A DNA stretch of 64,000 bases from DASZGI01 sp035938995 (GTDB lineage: Bacteria > Actinomycetota > Actinomycetes > Streptomycetales > Catenulisporaceae): the NCBI RefSeq assembly GCF_035938995.1, contig NZ_DASZGI010000166.1:1-64000 (forward strand). Reading direction: 5' to 3'. The notes beneath the pieces are model-generated. The model ran no database searches. It saw only the letters and a program-made list of their open reading frames with translations, and was not told the DNA's origin. The translations under genes and the position numbers were made by a program. Every line of letters begins with the position of its first letter. Positions within the stretch are counted from its first letter, which is position 1. Positions 42,333 through 50,934 of this stretch are shown here, in pieces.

Positions 42333-45119
42333 TTGGCTCCCGATGCTTTCGTCGATCGGCTACCCGAGCTCTTAGAGCTCGATCGCATGGTGGCCGGTCT
42401 GGAAGCCGGTCGCGGCGGTGTGTGCTGGATCAATGGTGAGCCGGGGATCGGCAAGTCCACCCTGGTCGACCTGTTGGCGGATCGCACTACGGACCGCGGT
42501 TGCCAGGTCTACCGCGGTGCCAGCGACGCGCTGCTCGAGGCGTTCCCGCTTCGAGTCGTGGCCGATGCGCTGGGCGTCTCCTCCCGCTCCGCAGACCCGG
42601 GTCGTGCGCAGGTCGCGGCGCTGCTGCGCGGCGAGCGCAGCGGCTCGGAGGTGCTGGATCCGGTGCTTGCCGCCAGCGAACGCCTCCTCGATCTCGTGGA
42701 TCGGCAATGCGCAATCGGCCCGACCGTGCTGGCGCTGGAGGACCTGCATTGGGCCGACGAGCCGAGCCTGCTGCTGTTCAGCCGTCTCGCCCGCGCGACG
42801 GGGCAGCTTCCGCTGCTGCTGGTCGGGACGGCGCGTCCGCTGCCCAGGCGGGACACGGTCGACCGCTTGCGGGAGCTGGTGATCGGGCGCGGCGGCGTGC
42901 TGATCGCCCTCGGGCCTCTCAGCCCCGGTGGCGTCGCCGAACTCGCGGGCAGAATCGCGGGCGGCGCGCCGGGGCCCCGCTTGCGCGCGGTCTTGGAGCG
43001 GGCAGGCGGTAATCCACTGTATGTGCGGGAGCTCGTCGATGCGCTTGTCAGAGACCATGTGCTGACCGTGAACGGGGGCGCGAGCGAGTTCGACGGCGAC
43101 GTGCCAGCCACGCCCTTGTCCCTGAGCGCCGCCATCGCCGACCGGCTCGGGTTCCTCTCCCCGAGCGCCCGGGCGGCCCTTCGGACCGCGGCGCTGCTGG
43201 GCGTGGAGTTCGATGTCGCGGACCTCGCGGTGGTCACCGGGCGCCCAGTCACGCAGGTCGGCGAGGTCCTCACGGAGGCGGTGGAGAGCGGGGTCCTCGG
43301 CCAGAGTGGTCGGCGGCTGCGTTTTCGCCACGAGCTGCTGCATCGTTCGCTGGTGGAGCAGATGCCCGCAGCGCTTCTGGACGCTCTTCACAACGAGATC
43401 GCACGCGAACTCGCCGCCGCCGGGAGTCCGCTCGGCGTGGTGGCCCGCCACTTGCTGCTCGTGCCGGAGCGCGTCGAAGACTGGGCTCTGAGCTGGTTGG
43501 CGGCAGTCCCGGAGACGGTGCTGTACGCGCTGCCGCAGGTATGGGGAGAGCTTCTGGACCGTGCGGTGACGGCGGTCGCCCCTTCGGATCCGCGCTACCA
43601 GCCGCTGGCCACCAGGTCGGCGCAGGTGCTCTTTTGGCTCGGCAGGGACGAGCAAGCCAGCCGGATCGCGGGTCGCGTCGCGCGGGACACCGGTGACGCC
43701 CCACTCGCCGCGAGGATGCGGGTCCTGCTGATCCGCTCCGCCGGTCGGCTGCGCAGGATCGACGAGGCTGTGAACGTGGCCCTATGCAGTCCTGGCGACG
43801 AAGGGTTGCCGCTACTCTGGCGTGCGCGGCTGGGGGCTTGGTCGGCAGTGGCGCTCTTCGACGCGGGCCAGGTCGAGCAGGCTGCGGCGACGGCGCTCGA
43901 GGCACTGGACGCGGCCCTGGAGAGCGGCGACGAACTGGCCATGGGGTCCGCCAGGCACGCTGCGTCGATCTGCTGCGGCCCAGCGGATCGCCCGGGGCAC
44001 ATGAAGGCGGCGTTGGAGGTCCTTTCCGTCGGCGACCCCGAGGCGATGGATCTCAAGATGCTGGTGATGGCGAACGCGGTGACGCAGTTCGAGGACCTCG
44101 GCTGGATCGAGGAGGCCGCGGCGATGTCCGCCGAGGCGTTGCGGTTGGCGGACCGGATCGGCACTGTTCGGATCGCGCGGATTCAGGGCACTGCGGCGGG
44201 CCTGTGCTATCGCACCGGACGCTGGGACGAGGCGCTGGCGCACCTGTCCGCACTCGACCCGGGGCTCGCCGCCGCCGATCGTGTCGACCAGGTCCACGCG
44301 CTCGGCGTCGTCATCGCGCTGCGGCGCGGCGAGGTGGAGAGCGCGGACGCGCACATTCGCGCCGTCGGCGTCACCTCGCCGAGTGCGCCGGGTTTCTACC
44401 CGTTCGCCGAACCCCTGGCCATGCGGGCGGAGTTCGACGGCGATCTCGAGCGGGCTGCCGCGCTGATGGCCATGCGGCTGGAGGGGCCGAGGATAGACGG
44501 GCATCGCGACGACCTTCCCTACGCTGTGCGCCTGGCGTTGGAGACCGGCGATCGCGCCCTCGCGGCGGTGGCCACCGAACGCGCCGAGGCCGAGGCAGTC
44601 GAGCTGGGCTCGCGCGGCCGTGTGCTGGCTCATGCGTTCTGCCGCGCGTTGATGCACGGCGACACCGCGGGGCTGCTCGCTGTCGCCGACGACTATCGAC
44701 GCTGCGGCTGGGTGCCGTACAGCGGGTCCGCGTTCGAAGAGGCCGCGGTCTCTCTCGCGGCCGCCGGCGAGACCGTGCAAGCCAGGGCCGCGCTGACAGA
44801 GGCGGCGCGGGTCTACGCGGAACTCGGTGCCGCGCGGGACCTGCGGCGCGCCGATGCGCGGCTGCGCCCCCACGGTGTGCGGCGGGGCTCGCGCAGCACG
44901 CATCGACGCGCGGCCCACGGGTGGGAGGCGTTGACCCCCGGCGAGCAGCGCATTGCGCGTCTCGTCGCGCAGGGGCAGTCCAACCCTGATATCGCGAAGG
45001 AGCTGTTCCTCTCCCGCCGCACCGTCCAGGCGCACGTCTCGAGCATCCTCGCCAAGCTCCAGGTGCGCTCGCGGATCGGCGTCGCGCTCGAAGCGTCCCG
45101 GGCGCCCGCCGCGGGCTGA
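42333..45119 (+). CDS. LuxR-family ATPase regulator (LAL type)
   Basis: About 928 residues. TTG 42333 is chosen because GGAGG lies nine bases upstream and the protein then opens as LAL regulators do (VDRLPELLELDRMVAGLEAG). Walker A is NGEPGIGKST (near residue 35) and Walker B LALEDLHWAD (near 133). A long helical TPR-like region follows, and the C-terminal helix-turn-helix is LTPGEQRIARLVAQGQSNPD and IAKELFLSRRTVQAHVSSIL. No partner gene is adjacent. LAL regulators often control secondary metabolism or sugar use. Flanking DNA is insertion-sequence debris, so the gene may be a surviving orphan. Confidence 0.9.
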   Translation: MAPDAFVDRLPELLELDRMVAGLEAGRGGVCWINGEPGIGKSTLVDLLADRTTDRGCQVYRGASDALLEAFPLRVVADALGVSSRSADPGRAQVAALLRGERSGSEVLDPVLAASERLLDLVDRQCAIGPTVLALEDLHWADEPSLLLFSRLARATGQLPLLLVGTARPLPRRDTVDRLRELVIGRGGVLIALGPLSPGGVAELAGRIAGGAPGPRLRAVLERAGGNPLYVRELVDALVRDHVLTVNGGASEFDGDVPATPLSLSAAIADRLGFLSPSARAALRTAALLGVEFDVADLAVVTGRPVTQVGEVLTEAVESGVLGQSGRRLRFRHELLHRSLVEQMPAALLDALHNEIARELAAAGSPLGVVARHLLLVPERVEDWALSWLAAVPETVLYALPQVWGELLDRAVTAVAPSDPRYQPLATRSAQVLFWLGRDEQASRIAGRVARDTGDAPLAARMRVLLIRSAGRLRRIDEAVNVALCSPGDEGLPLLWRARLGAWSAVALFDAGQVEQAAATALEALDAALESGDELAMGSARHAASICCGPADRPGHMKAALEVLSVGDPEAMDLKMLVMANAVTQFEDLGWIEEAAAMSAEALRLADRIGTVRIARIQGTAAGLCYRTGRWDEALAHLSALDPGLAAADRVDQVHALGVVIALRRGEVESADAHIRAVGVTSPSAPGFYPFAEPLAMRAEFDGDLERAAALMAMRLEGPRIDGHRDDLPYAVRLALETGDRALAAVATERAEAEAVELGSRGRVLAHAFCRALMHGDTAGLLAVADDYRRCGWVPYSGSAFEEAAVSLAAAGETVQARAALTEAARVYAELGAARDLRRADARLRPHGVRRGSRSTHRRAAHGWEALTPGEQRIARLVAQGQSNPDIAKELFLSRRTVQAHVSSILAKLQVRSRIGVALEASRAPAAG

Positions 45120-45160
45120 GCGAGCGGTCGGCGCCCGGGAGCGTCATAGGGATCATGCGG

Positions 45161-46423
45161 TCAGGACAGCGCCCACTGCTGGTTGGCCGCGTAGCTGCAA
45201 TCCCAGATCTCCAACTGCGTGCCGTTGTCCGTCGACCAGCCCGTGTCGTCAAGGCAGCGCCCGGACTGCGGGTTGTACAGGCCGCCGTACTGGGCCACCC
45301 AGACCTGGTTACCGCCGCCGTTGCAGTCCCACAGGTCGACCGGCGTGCCATTGCCGGTGCCGTTGCCGACGATGTCGAGGCACTTGCCGAAGATCGTGAT
45401 CCGGCCGTCGGACCAGGACGTCCACGCTTGTGCGTCCGTCCCGTTGCAGTCCCACAGGTCCACCGGGTTGCCGCTCGCGGCGCTGCTGAAATGGTCGTCC
45501 ATGCACTTGTTGCTCATCCCGGAGGAGACTGGTCCGGTGTTCCCAGGCGTCGGCAGTCCGTACTCGGCGGTGAACTCGCGGAACCATGCCGGGAAGGCGC
45601 TGGCGATAGCCAAGACGTACGTATTCGCATATCCGGCGATGGCCACCGCGCTGGCGCCTATCCAACCGGACATCGTCCTCAGGGTGTTGGAGATGTAGTT
45701 GGCCACCGCCAAATAGATCCCTGGCAGGTTGGTCAACATCCACGGGGCCATCCCCGCCATGGCTGCGGCGCCGAGACCGGCGAACAGCGAGTAGACCAGC
45801 ATCTGCTGCCAGGCGTTGGCGTCGAACGGGGCGCCGGTCATCTGGCGTGTGACGATTTGGGTGACCAGCGCCGTGATCGCTCCTGCGATGCCCGGGCAGA
45901 AGAACGGCCCGACCACAGTTCCTGCCAGAGCGATGACGCAGACTCCCAAGGTGGCCAGTCCGGCGAGGAATCCGCTGGTCCACGACACGAAGGCGACCCA
46001 GGCACCACTGTTGTTTTCCATGGTGGCGAAGTCGGCGACCGGGACGTAGAGCTCGACGGAGCCGTCGTTCACGAAGACCTGCGCGTCGGGGATGTACGGG
46101 ACCGGAGTGTCGCCCTCGGCCGACGCGGCCACATTGTATTCGGCCACCATGATGTCATAGGGACTGGATCCGTCGGGCAGCCCGAGAGATTCCGGCAGGG
46201 TGGTGGCGAGCAGGTTGCCCATCGTGCTGGCGTCGATGTCGGTCTGGATCGACACCACGAAGTCACCGGCCTGGACGGCCGAGGCGGTCTGCGGAACCGC
46301 TCCGACGAGCGCAAGGGTCGTGGCCACCGCCGCCACGACTGCGATCACACGCCGGAAGCGGTGACGGTCTCGCGAGCGGCGGGTTCGTGTGCGGCGGGGT
46401 GTCAAAGGTGGTTTCTTCCACAT
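45161..46423 (-). CDS. Secreted or membrane-inserting protein with C-terminal ricin B lectin domain
   Basis: About 420 residues. The start is ATG 46423 or GTG 46465. A basic N-terminus and hydrophobic core (AVVAAVATTLALVGAVP) act as signal peptide. Residues about 25-130 form a soluble domain (VQAGDFVVSIQTDIDAS ...). Residues about 130-290 hold several long hydrophobic stretches (VSWTSGFLAGLATLGVCVIA, LVYSLFAGLGAAAMAGM). The last 120 residues are a ricin trefoil with QAWTSW, QVWVAQ and QQWALS. Lectin plus hydrophobic segments is reminiscent of pore-forming effectors, but that role is inference. Confidence 0.7.
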   Translation of the reverse strand: MWKKPPLTPRRTRTRRSRDRHRFRRVIAVVAAVATTLALVGAVPQTASAVQAGDFVVSIQTDIDASTMGNLLATTLPESLGLPDGSSPYDIMVAEYNVAASAEGDTPVPYIPDAQVFVNDGSVELYVPVADFATMENNSGAWVAFVSWTSGFLAGLATLGVCVIALAGTVVGPFFCPGIAGAITALVTQIVTRQMTGAPFDANAWQQMLVYSLFAGLGAAAMAGMAPWMLTNLPGIYLAVANYISNTLRTMSGWIGASAVAIAGYANTYVLAIASAFPAWFREFTAEYGLPTPGNTGPVSSGMSNKCMDDHFSSAASGNPVDLWDCNGTDAQAWTSWSDGRITIFGKCLDIVGNGTGNGTPVDLWDCNGGGNQVWVAQYGGLYNPQSGRCLDDTGWSTDNGTQLEIWDCSYAANQQWALS

Positions 46424-46898
46424 GCCACAAGCCTGCTTCCAGGGGCGCGACGAGTGATCCGGCACGGTCTGGCCGATCAGGAAGCATGCTCACAGCGGGG
46501 CGGGCACGAGATATCGGCCAGGATGCCTAAGTTTGGGCTGTCGTGCTCGTGGACGGGCACGCCATCCGGATTTGGATGATGCGGCCAAGACACCGGATTC
46601 GTCGATGCCGACCGGCGGCCGCGACGGGTCGCGATTGCGATTTCTTCGAACTCTAAGCTTGTCCTACCTTCTTGATGCGGGCTTGAGCTGATCATTCGTA
46701 AGATCGGTGGACCCGGGGGCTCCGGGTATGGCTGTGAGCTTGTAGCCCAGGTGATGGCTCAAAGAAGTTGGCCGCCCAGAGCCCCGCGACGACCCGACCG
46801 CCAATTGGGAGATGCGACTCGATCGCTGTGTAGGACTACGTCGGCGCGGTTGTCTGCTGGGACCGAGCAAGCACGCGACGAGCCTTCATGAGGTGACT
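46424..46898. other. Intergenic region and probable left flank of the IS110 element
   Basis: No gene is recognised. The left end of the IS110-type element must lie here, but IS110 elements lack long terminal inverted repeats, so I cannot place it. Confidence 0.4.
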
Positions 46899-48089
46899 GT
46901 GCCCCGGATCTGGGCCGGAGTGGACATCGGCAAGGAACACCACCACTGCGTGGTGATCGATGCGGAGGGACGGCGTCTGCTCTCGCGCCGGGTGTTCAAT
47001 GACGAAGCAGCGCTGCTGGAGTTGATCAGCGATGTGCGGGCGATCGATCCCGACGTGCTGTGGGCGGTCGACCTCAACCACGGTCCGGCGGCGCTGCTGG
47101 CCGGACTGCCGTTCGGTGCCGACCAGCCCGTCGGGTTCCTGACCGGCCTGGCCGTGCACCGGGCATCGGGTACCTATCGCGGCGAGGGCAAGACCGATGC
47201 GAAGGACGCCTTCGTCATCGCGGATCAGGCCCGCGTGCGCCGGGATCTGAGCCTGCTGCGGCCCGGAGACGAGATCGCGGTGGATCTCAATATGCTCACC
47301 CGACACCGCTCGGACCTGGTGGCCGACCGGACCCGTCAGATCAACAGACTCCGCGCCCAGCTCTTGGAGATCTTCCCGGCGCTCGAGCGGATCCTGGAAC
47401 TGGCCAACCGCGGCCCGCTCGTGCTGCTGACCGGCTACCAGACCCCGGCGGCTATCCGCCGTATCGGGGCCAAGCGCCTGGAGACGTGGCTGCGCAACCG
47501 CAAGGTTCGCAGTGCCGCGGACCTGGCCCAGCGGGCCGTTCATGCTGCCGAGGCTCAGCGGATCGCCCTGCCCGGCGAGCGGTTGGCCGGCAGCGTCGTG
47601 GCCCGCCTGGCCCAGGCCGTGATCGCGCTCGACGAGGAAATCGCGCAACTGGACTCAGCGATCGAGGCTCGATTCGCCGAGCACCCGGCGGCCGAGGTGA
47701 TCCGGTCCCTTCCCGGCATGGGCCCGTTGCTGGGAGCCGAGTTCCTGGCCGCGATCGGCGGAGGCATCGACGCCTTCGCCACCGCGGACCGGCTTGCGGG
47801 CTACGCCGGCCTGGCCCCGGCTCCCCGCGACTCCGGCCGGGTCAGCGGCAACCTGCACAGGCCGAAGCGCTACAACCGCACGCTCCTGCGGGTGTTTTAT
47901 CTCTCCTCCATGGCCAGCCTGCGCAGCTGCACGGCATCACGGGCCTTCTACGATCGCAAGCGGGCCGAGGGCAAGGGACACAAGCAAGCACTGATCTCAC
48001 TCGCACGCCGCCGTGTCAACGTCCTGTGGGCCATGCTCCGTGATGGAGCGTTCTACATAACCCCGCAACCAGCTACACCCGGCGTTTGA
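46899..48089 (+). CDS. IS110-family transposase (apparently intact)
   Basis: About 396 residues from GTG 46899, preceded by GAGGTGA. The DEDD N-terminal domain shows GVDIGKEHHH, LWAVDLNHGP and GEGKTDAKDAFVIADQAR, supplying the acidic residues. The C-terminal Tnp20 domain has VIRSLPGMGPLLGAEFLAAI and GYAGLAPAPRDSG with the serine-containing catalytic region. No frameshift is seen, so the element may be active. IS110 elements encode bridge RNA in flanking non-coding DNA; the candidate regions here are 46700-46898 and 48090-48240. Confidence 0.92.
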   Translation: MPRIWAGVDIGKEHHHCVVIDAEGRRLLSRRVFNDEAALLELISDVRAIDPDVLWAVDLNHGPAALLAGLPFGADQPVGFLTGLAVHRASGTYRGEGKTDAKDAFVIADQARVRRDLSLLRPGDEIAVDLNMLTRHRSDLVADRTRQINRLRAQLLEIFPALERILELANRGPLVLLTGYQTPAAIRRIGAKRLETWLRNRKVRSAADLAQRAVHAAEAQRIALPGERLAGSVVARLAQAVIALDEEIAQLDSAIEARFAEHPAAEVIRSLPGMGPLLGAEFLAAIGGGIDAFATADRLAGYAGLAPAPRDSGRVSGNLHRPKRYNRTLLRVFYLSSMASLRSCTASRAFYDRKRAEGKGHKQALISLARRRVNVLWAMLRDGAFYITPQPATPGV

Positions 48090-48245
48090 CAAACTCATTG
48101 GGAAGTTCTTTAAGAGACCATCTGGTGAGTGTGATCAAGGCTGCTTGACCCTGGCGTATGTGCGGTGGTCTGCGTGATCGCCGGACGGCCGCGTCGTCTC
48201 GCGGTATGCCGGTGACATGGACAACCCAAGGCGTACCGGACAGAC

Positions 48246-48581
48246 GTGAGCGACGAGGAGTGGGCGCTGATCGAGCCGACGCTCACCGCATGGCGTGCAG
48301 GCAGGCGCTTCATCAAGGAGGCGACCACGCCTTGACGGGAGATCGTGAACGCCGTCGTGTACCAGAACCGCACCGGTTGCCAATGGGATCTTTTGCCGCA
48401 CGACTTCCCGCCGCCCTCGACCGTGTACGACTACTTCTCCGCCGGGCACGACGACGGCACGGACCGGAAGATCCACGACCTGTTGCGCCGCCAGGTGCGC
48501 CGGGTCGCCGGGCGCGCAGGAGCCGAGCGCGATGTGCGTCGACTCCCAGTCGGTGGACACCGGCGCGTGTGTCTGATCTGA
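48246..48581 (+). pseudogene. N-terminal fragment of an IS5-family transposase with internal stop
   Basis: The frame from GTG 48246 reads SDEEWALIEPTL ... RRFIKEATT, then TGA, then REIVNAVVYQNRTGCQWDLL and STVYDYF. This is the N-terminal helical domain (DUF4096) of IS5/IS427 transposases. The internal stop and loss of the DDE domain show it is dead. Confidence 0.85.
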
Positions 48582-48678
48582 AAATGCACGTGGGGCAAGG
48601 CTGGTGGTGGCGTGCCGGGATATCGGGCCGGCCGCTCGATGCCGTCGACCCGATCTGGGTGGCGGGCGGTTGTGGCCG

Positions 48679-49090
48679 TTAGGCGGCCGGGGTCAGTGCG
48701 ACGTGGTAGCCGAGGCGGTGGAGTTGGGCCAGGGCGCGGTGTTTGGCGCGTTCGGGGTTGAGCTGGTCGAAGTGGGCCGGGCCCAGGTCGTGGTAGGCGA
48801 CGTTGTGGGTGAGCATGTGCCAGACCGCGATCAGGATCGAGTGCTGGAGCGCGACCAGGGCCTTCTTCTTGCCGGTGCGGGCGATCAGCCGTCGGTAGCG
48901 GGTGCCGAGGTAGGTGTCCTTGGTGCGGGAGGCGGCCAGCGCGGTGGTGCCGAGCGTGGCGGCGAGCCAGCAGTTGCCGTGCCGGGTGGCGGCGGGTTTT
49001 CGCCTGCCGGCGGACTCGCGGTGCCCGGGGGTGGTCCCGGCCCACGAGGCCAGGTGCCCGGCGGTGCGGAACCTGTGGGCTCGAATATAC
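48679..49090 (-). pseudogene. C-terminal fragment of an IS110/IS116-type transposase
   Basis: The minus frame contains FRTAGHLASWAGTTPGHRES, then GRRKPAATRHGNCWLAA and ARTGKKKALVALQHSILI. This is the Tnp20 half of IS116/IS110/IS902 transposases, with the SWAG and GN(R/C)WL motifs. The DEDD half is missing. The frame runs upstream into unrelated sequence. Confidence 0.8.
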
Positions 49091-49135
49091 GGTGCGCGGT
49101 GGGTGGTCAGGTGATTTGGTAGTGGTCGTACCGTG

Positions 49136-49732
49136 TCAGGCTGCTGTGGCGGTCCAGCCTTCGTGGGTGAGACCGCCGAGGATCGCACGGCAACAGACTC
49201 GGTGTTCGGCGAGGTTGATCGGTAAGGGCGGTTCGTGCTCGGCTTGGTCGGGGGTCAGTTGTCCGAGGCTGCGATGTGGTCTGCCGTGTGCGTAGTGATG
49301 CACCCATTCGGTCAGCACGCGTCGTAGGTGTTCCTCGTGCAGGATGAGGATCCTGTCGAGCAGTTCTCGGCGCAGCGTGCCGATCATGCGTTCACAGACG
49401 GCGTTCGCGCGGGGCGCCCGGACCGGGCTGCGCGGGATCTGGATGTCTTCGGCTTGGAAGACGGCGTCGAAGGCTGCGGTGAAGCGGCTGTCGCGATCGC
49501 GGATCAGGTATTTGACCTGTGCGGCGCGCCCACCCAAGTCCAAGTCCATAGGCGCGTTGCGCGCTGCTTGGGTGGCCCACGCGCCCATGAGATGGGCGGT
49601 GACGCCGGGCAGGTGGGTGCGACGCGTGCCGTGCTCGATCAGGACCAGGGCGTAGAGAGGTTTGAGCAGCACGGTGTCGATGTGGACGAAGTCGACGACG
49701 ACAATGTGCTTGGCTCCGCCGAAGGCCAGCAC
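49136..49732 (-). pseudogene. rve-type integrase-core transposase lacking its N-terminus
   Basis: About 198 residues carry DFVHIDTVLLKPLYALVLIE, YLIRDRDSRFTAAFDAVF, RAPRANAVCERMIGTLRREL and HYAHGRPHRSLG. The D, D and E of the integrase core are all present (HIDTV, IRDRDSRF, ANAVCERM). The upstream DNA-binding part that such transposases need is absent. A related fragment lies at 41888-42040. Confidence 0.8.
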
Positions 49733-49733
49733 T

Positions 49734-49755
49734 GAGCGGAATCTCGATTCCGCTC
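49734..49755. repeat. 10-base inverted repeat
   Basis: GAGCGGAATC and GATTCCGCTC are separated by 2 bases, directly at the truncated 5' edge of the rve-type transposase. This may be an element junction. Confidence 0.5.
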
Positions 49756-49932
49756 GGCTGCGTTCTTACCGACCACTCAGTGCAGTTGCCGGCCCCTCAC
49801 CAGCCAGCTGCGTTCATGCGCATCGAGCCCTGGCAAGCGTTCCGCAGTGCTTCCAGGTTGACGCAGCGCCGCCGATCACGGTCCGTTGGCCGACGGCGCT
49901 GTTCAGTCGGCTCCCCGGTGGGCCGGGGCGTG

Positions 49933-50709
49933 TCAGATTTCGGTGAGTGCGGTGATGGAGACGGGGCGGCTGGTGTTGACCGTGGCCGCGGCCATGGCCT
50001 TGTCGTAGAGGTCCTGGCCGGGCGGCCGCCCGTGGTTGAGCTTTTCCGCTACGCCGACGTTGCCGTTGTAGGCGGTGCAGACCACCTCAAGGGTTTCTAT
50101 GGTGCCGTCCGAACCCCAGGTGCAGTCGGCGTCGGTGATCATCCGGTTGACGACGGCATTGTCGGCGTCGAGGAGCACAGCGCGCAGTCCAGGGGTGGTC
50201 AGGCCGGCATAAGCGCGGGCCATCATGGCCAGCGGGCCGATGGTGTTGACCGCGTAGCCAAGCTGGTCGATCGCTGCCTTATCGGGGATGGTGTCGAGCA
50301 GGCTGTCGGCGGCGGTGACGCAGGAGGTTGCGTTCATGGCGAAGGTTTGGAGGGTGTCGGGTGTCATGTGCTGGATGTCGTTGAACTCGATGACCGTGTC
50401 GCTCGCACAGCCCTGGACGCTGGCGGCGGCGACCTCGTCGATCTGGTCGATGAGCGTTTGCTGCTCGGATTGGATGGCGTCGAGGATCTGGGTGGTGGCC
50501 GCTTGGAGGGTCAGCCCGCCGCCGCCGCTGAAGAACTGCTTGTAGATGCTGTAGACCTTCTGGATGACCGCGATCACCGTGGTGATGTCCTGCGGGTGCG
50601 CCACGGCCGGGGCACGCACTGCGGCGTTGGCGGTGCCCGCGGTGGCCGGCACGGCCAGTGCGCCAGCCACCAGAGCGCACGTGAGCGCTCGGAGCATGCG
50701 GTTCTTCAT
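49933..50709 (-). CDS. Secreted hypothetical protein
   Basis: 258 residues from ATG 50709 with GAAGGG upstream. A clear signal peptide (MLRALTCALVAGALAVPATA) precedes a helical, soluble protein containing IQKVYSIYKQFFSGGGG and ATTQILDAIQSEQQTLIDQI, the latter with coiled-coil-like heptads. Several cysteines (GCAS, SCVT, DCTW, VCTA) could form two disulfides. I do not recognise the family. It is transcribed divergently from the STAND regulator, with about 225 bases between the starts. Confidence 0.7.
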   Translation of the reverse strand: MKNRMLRALTCALVAGALAVPATAGTANAAVRAPAVAHPQDITTVIAVIQKVYSIYKQFFSGGGGLTLQAATTQILDAIQSEQQTLIDQIDEVAAASVQGCASDTVIEFNDIQHMTPDTLQTFAMNATSCVTAADSLLDTIPDKAAIDQLGYAVNTIGPLAMMARAYAGLTTPGLRAVLLDADNAVVNRMITDADCTWGSDGTIETLEVVCTAYNGNVGVAEKLNHGRPPGQDLYDKAMAAATVNTSRPVSITALTEI

Positions 50710-50934
50710 TCGCGAACCCTTCTTCGATCGGCGAGGGCTGCCGCCCTGCAACGCGGCAGCTTCTGTCGTCTCGCGCGGCCTATGGTCACGCGCGTGCGCG
50801 GCGCTTACGGCGGGTTCCGAATTCGGGCGAGCACCGGCGAACATCGCCGAAGGCCGCCGGATTCGTCCCCCGGACGCTGATAGCCTGCCACGGAAGGTAT
50901 GTTCGAGTTCATATTCTCTACGGGGTGTGTGTCG

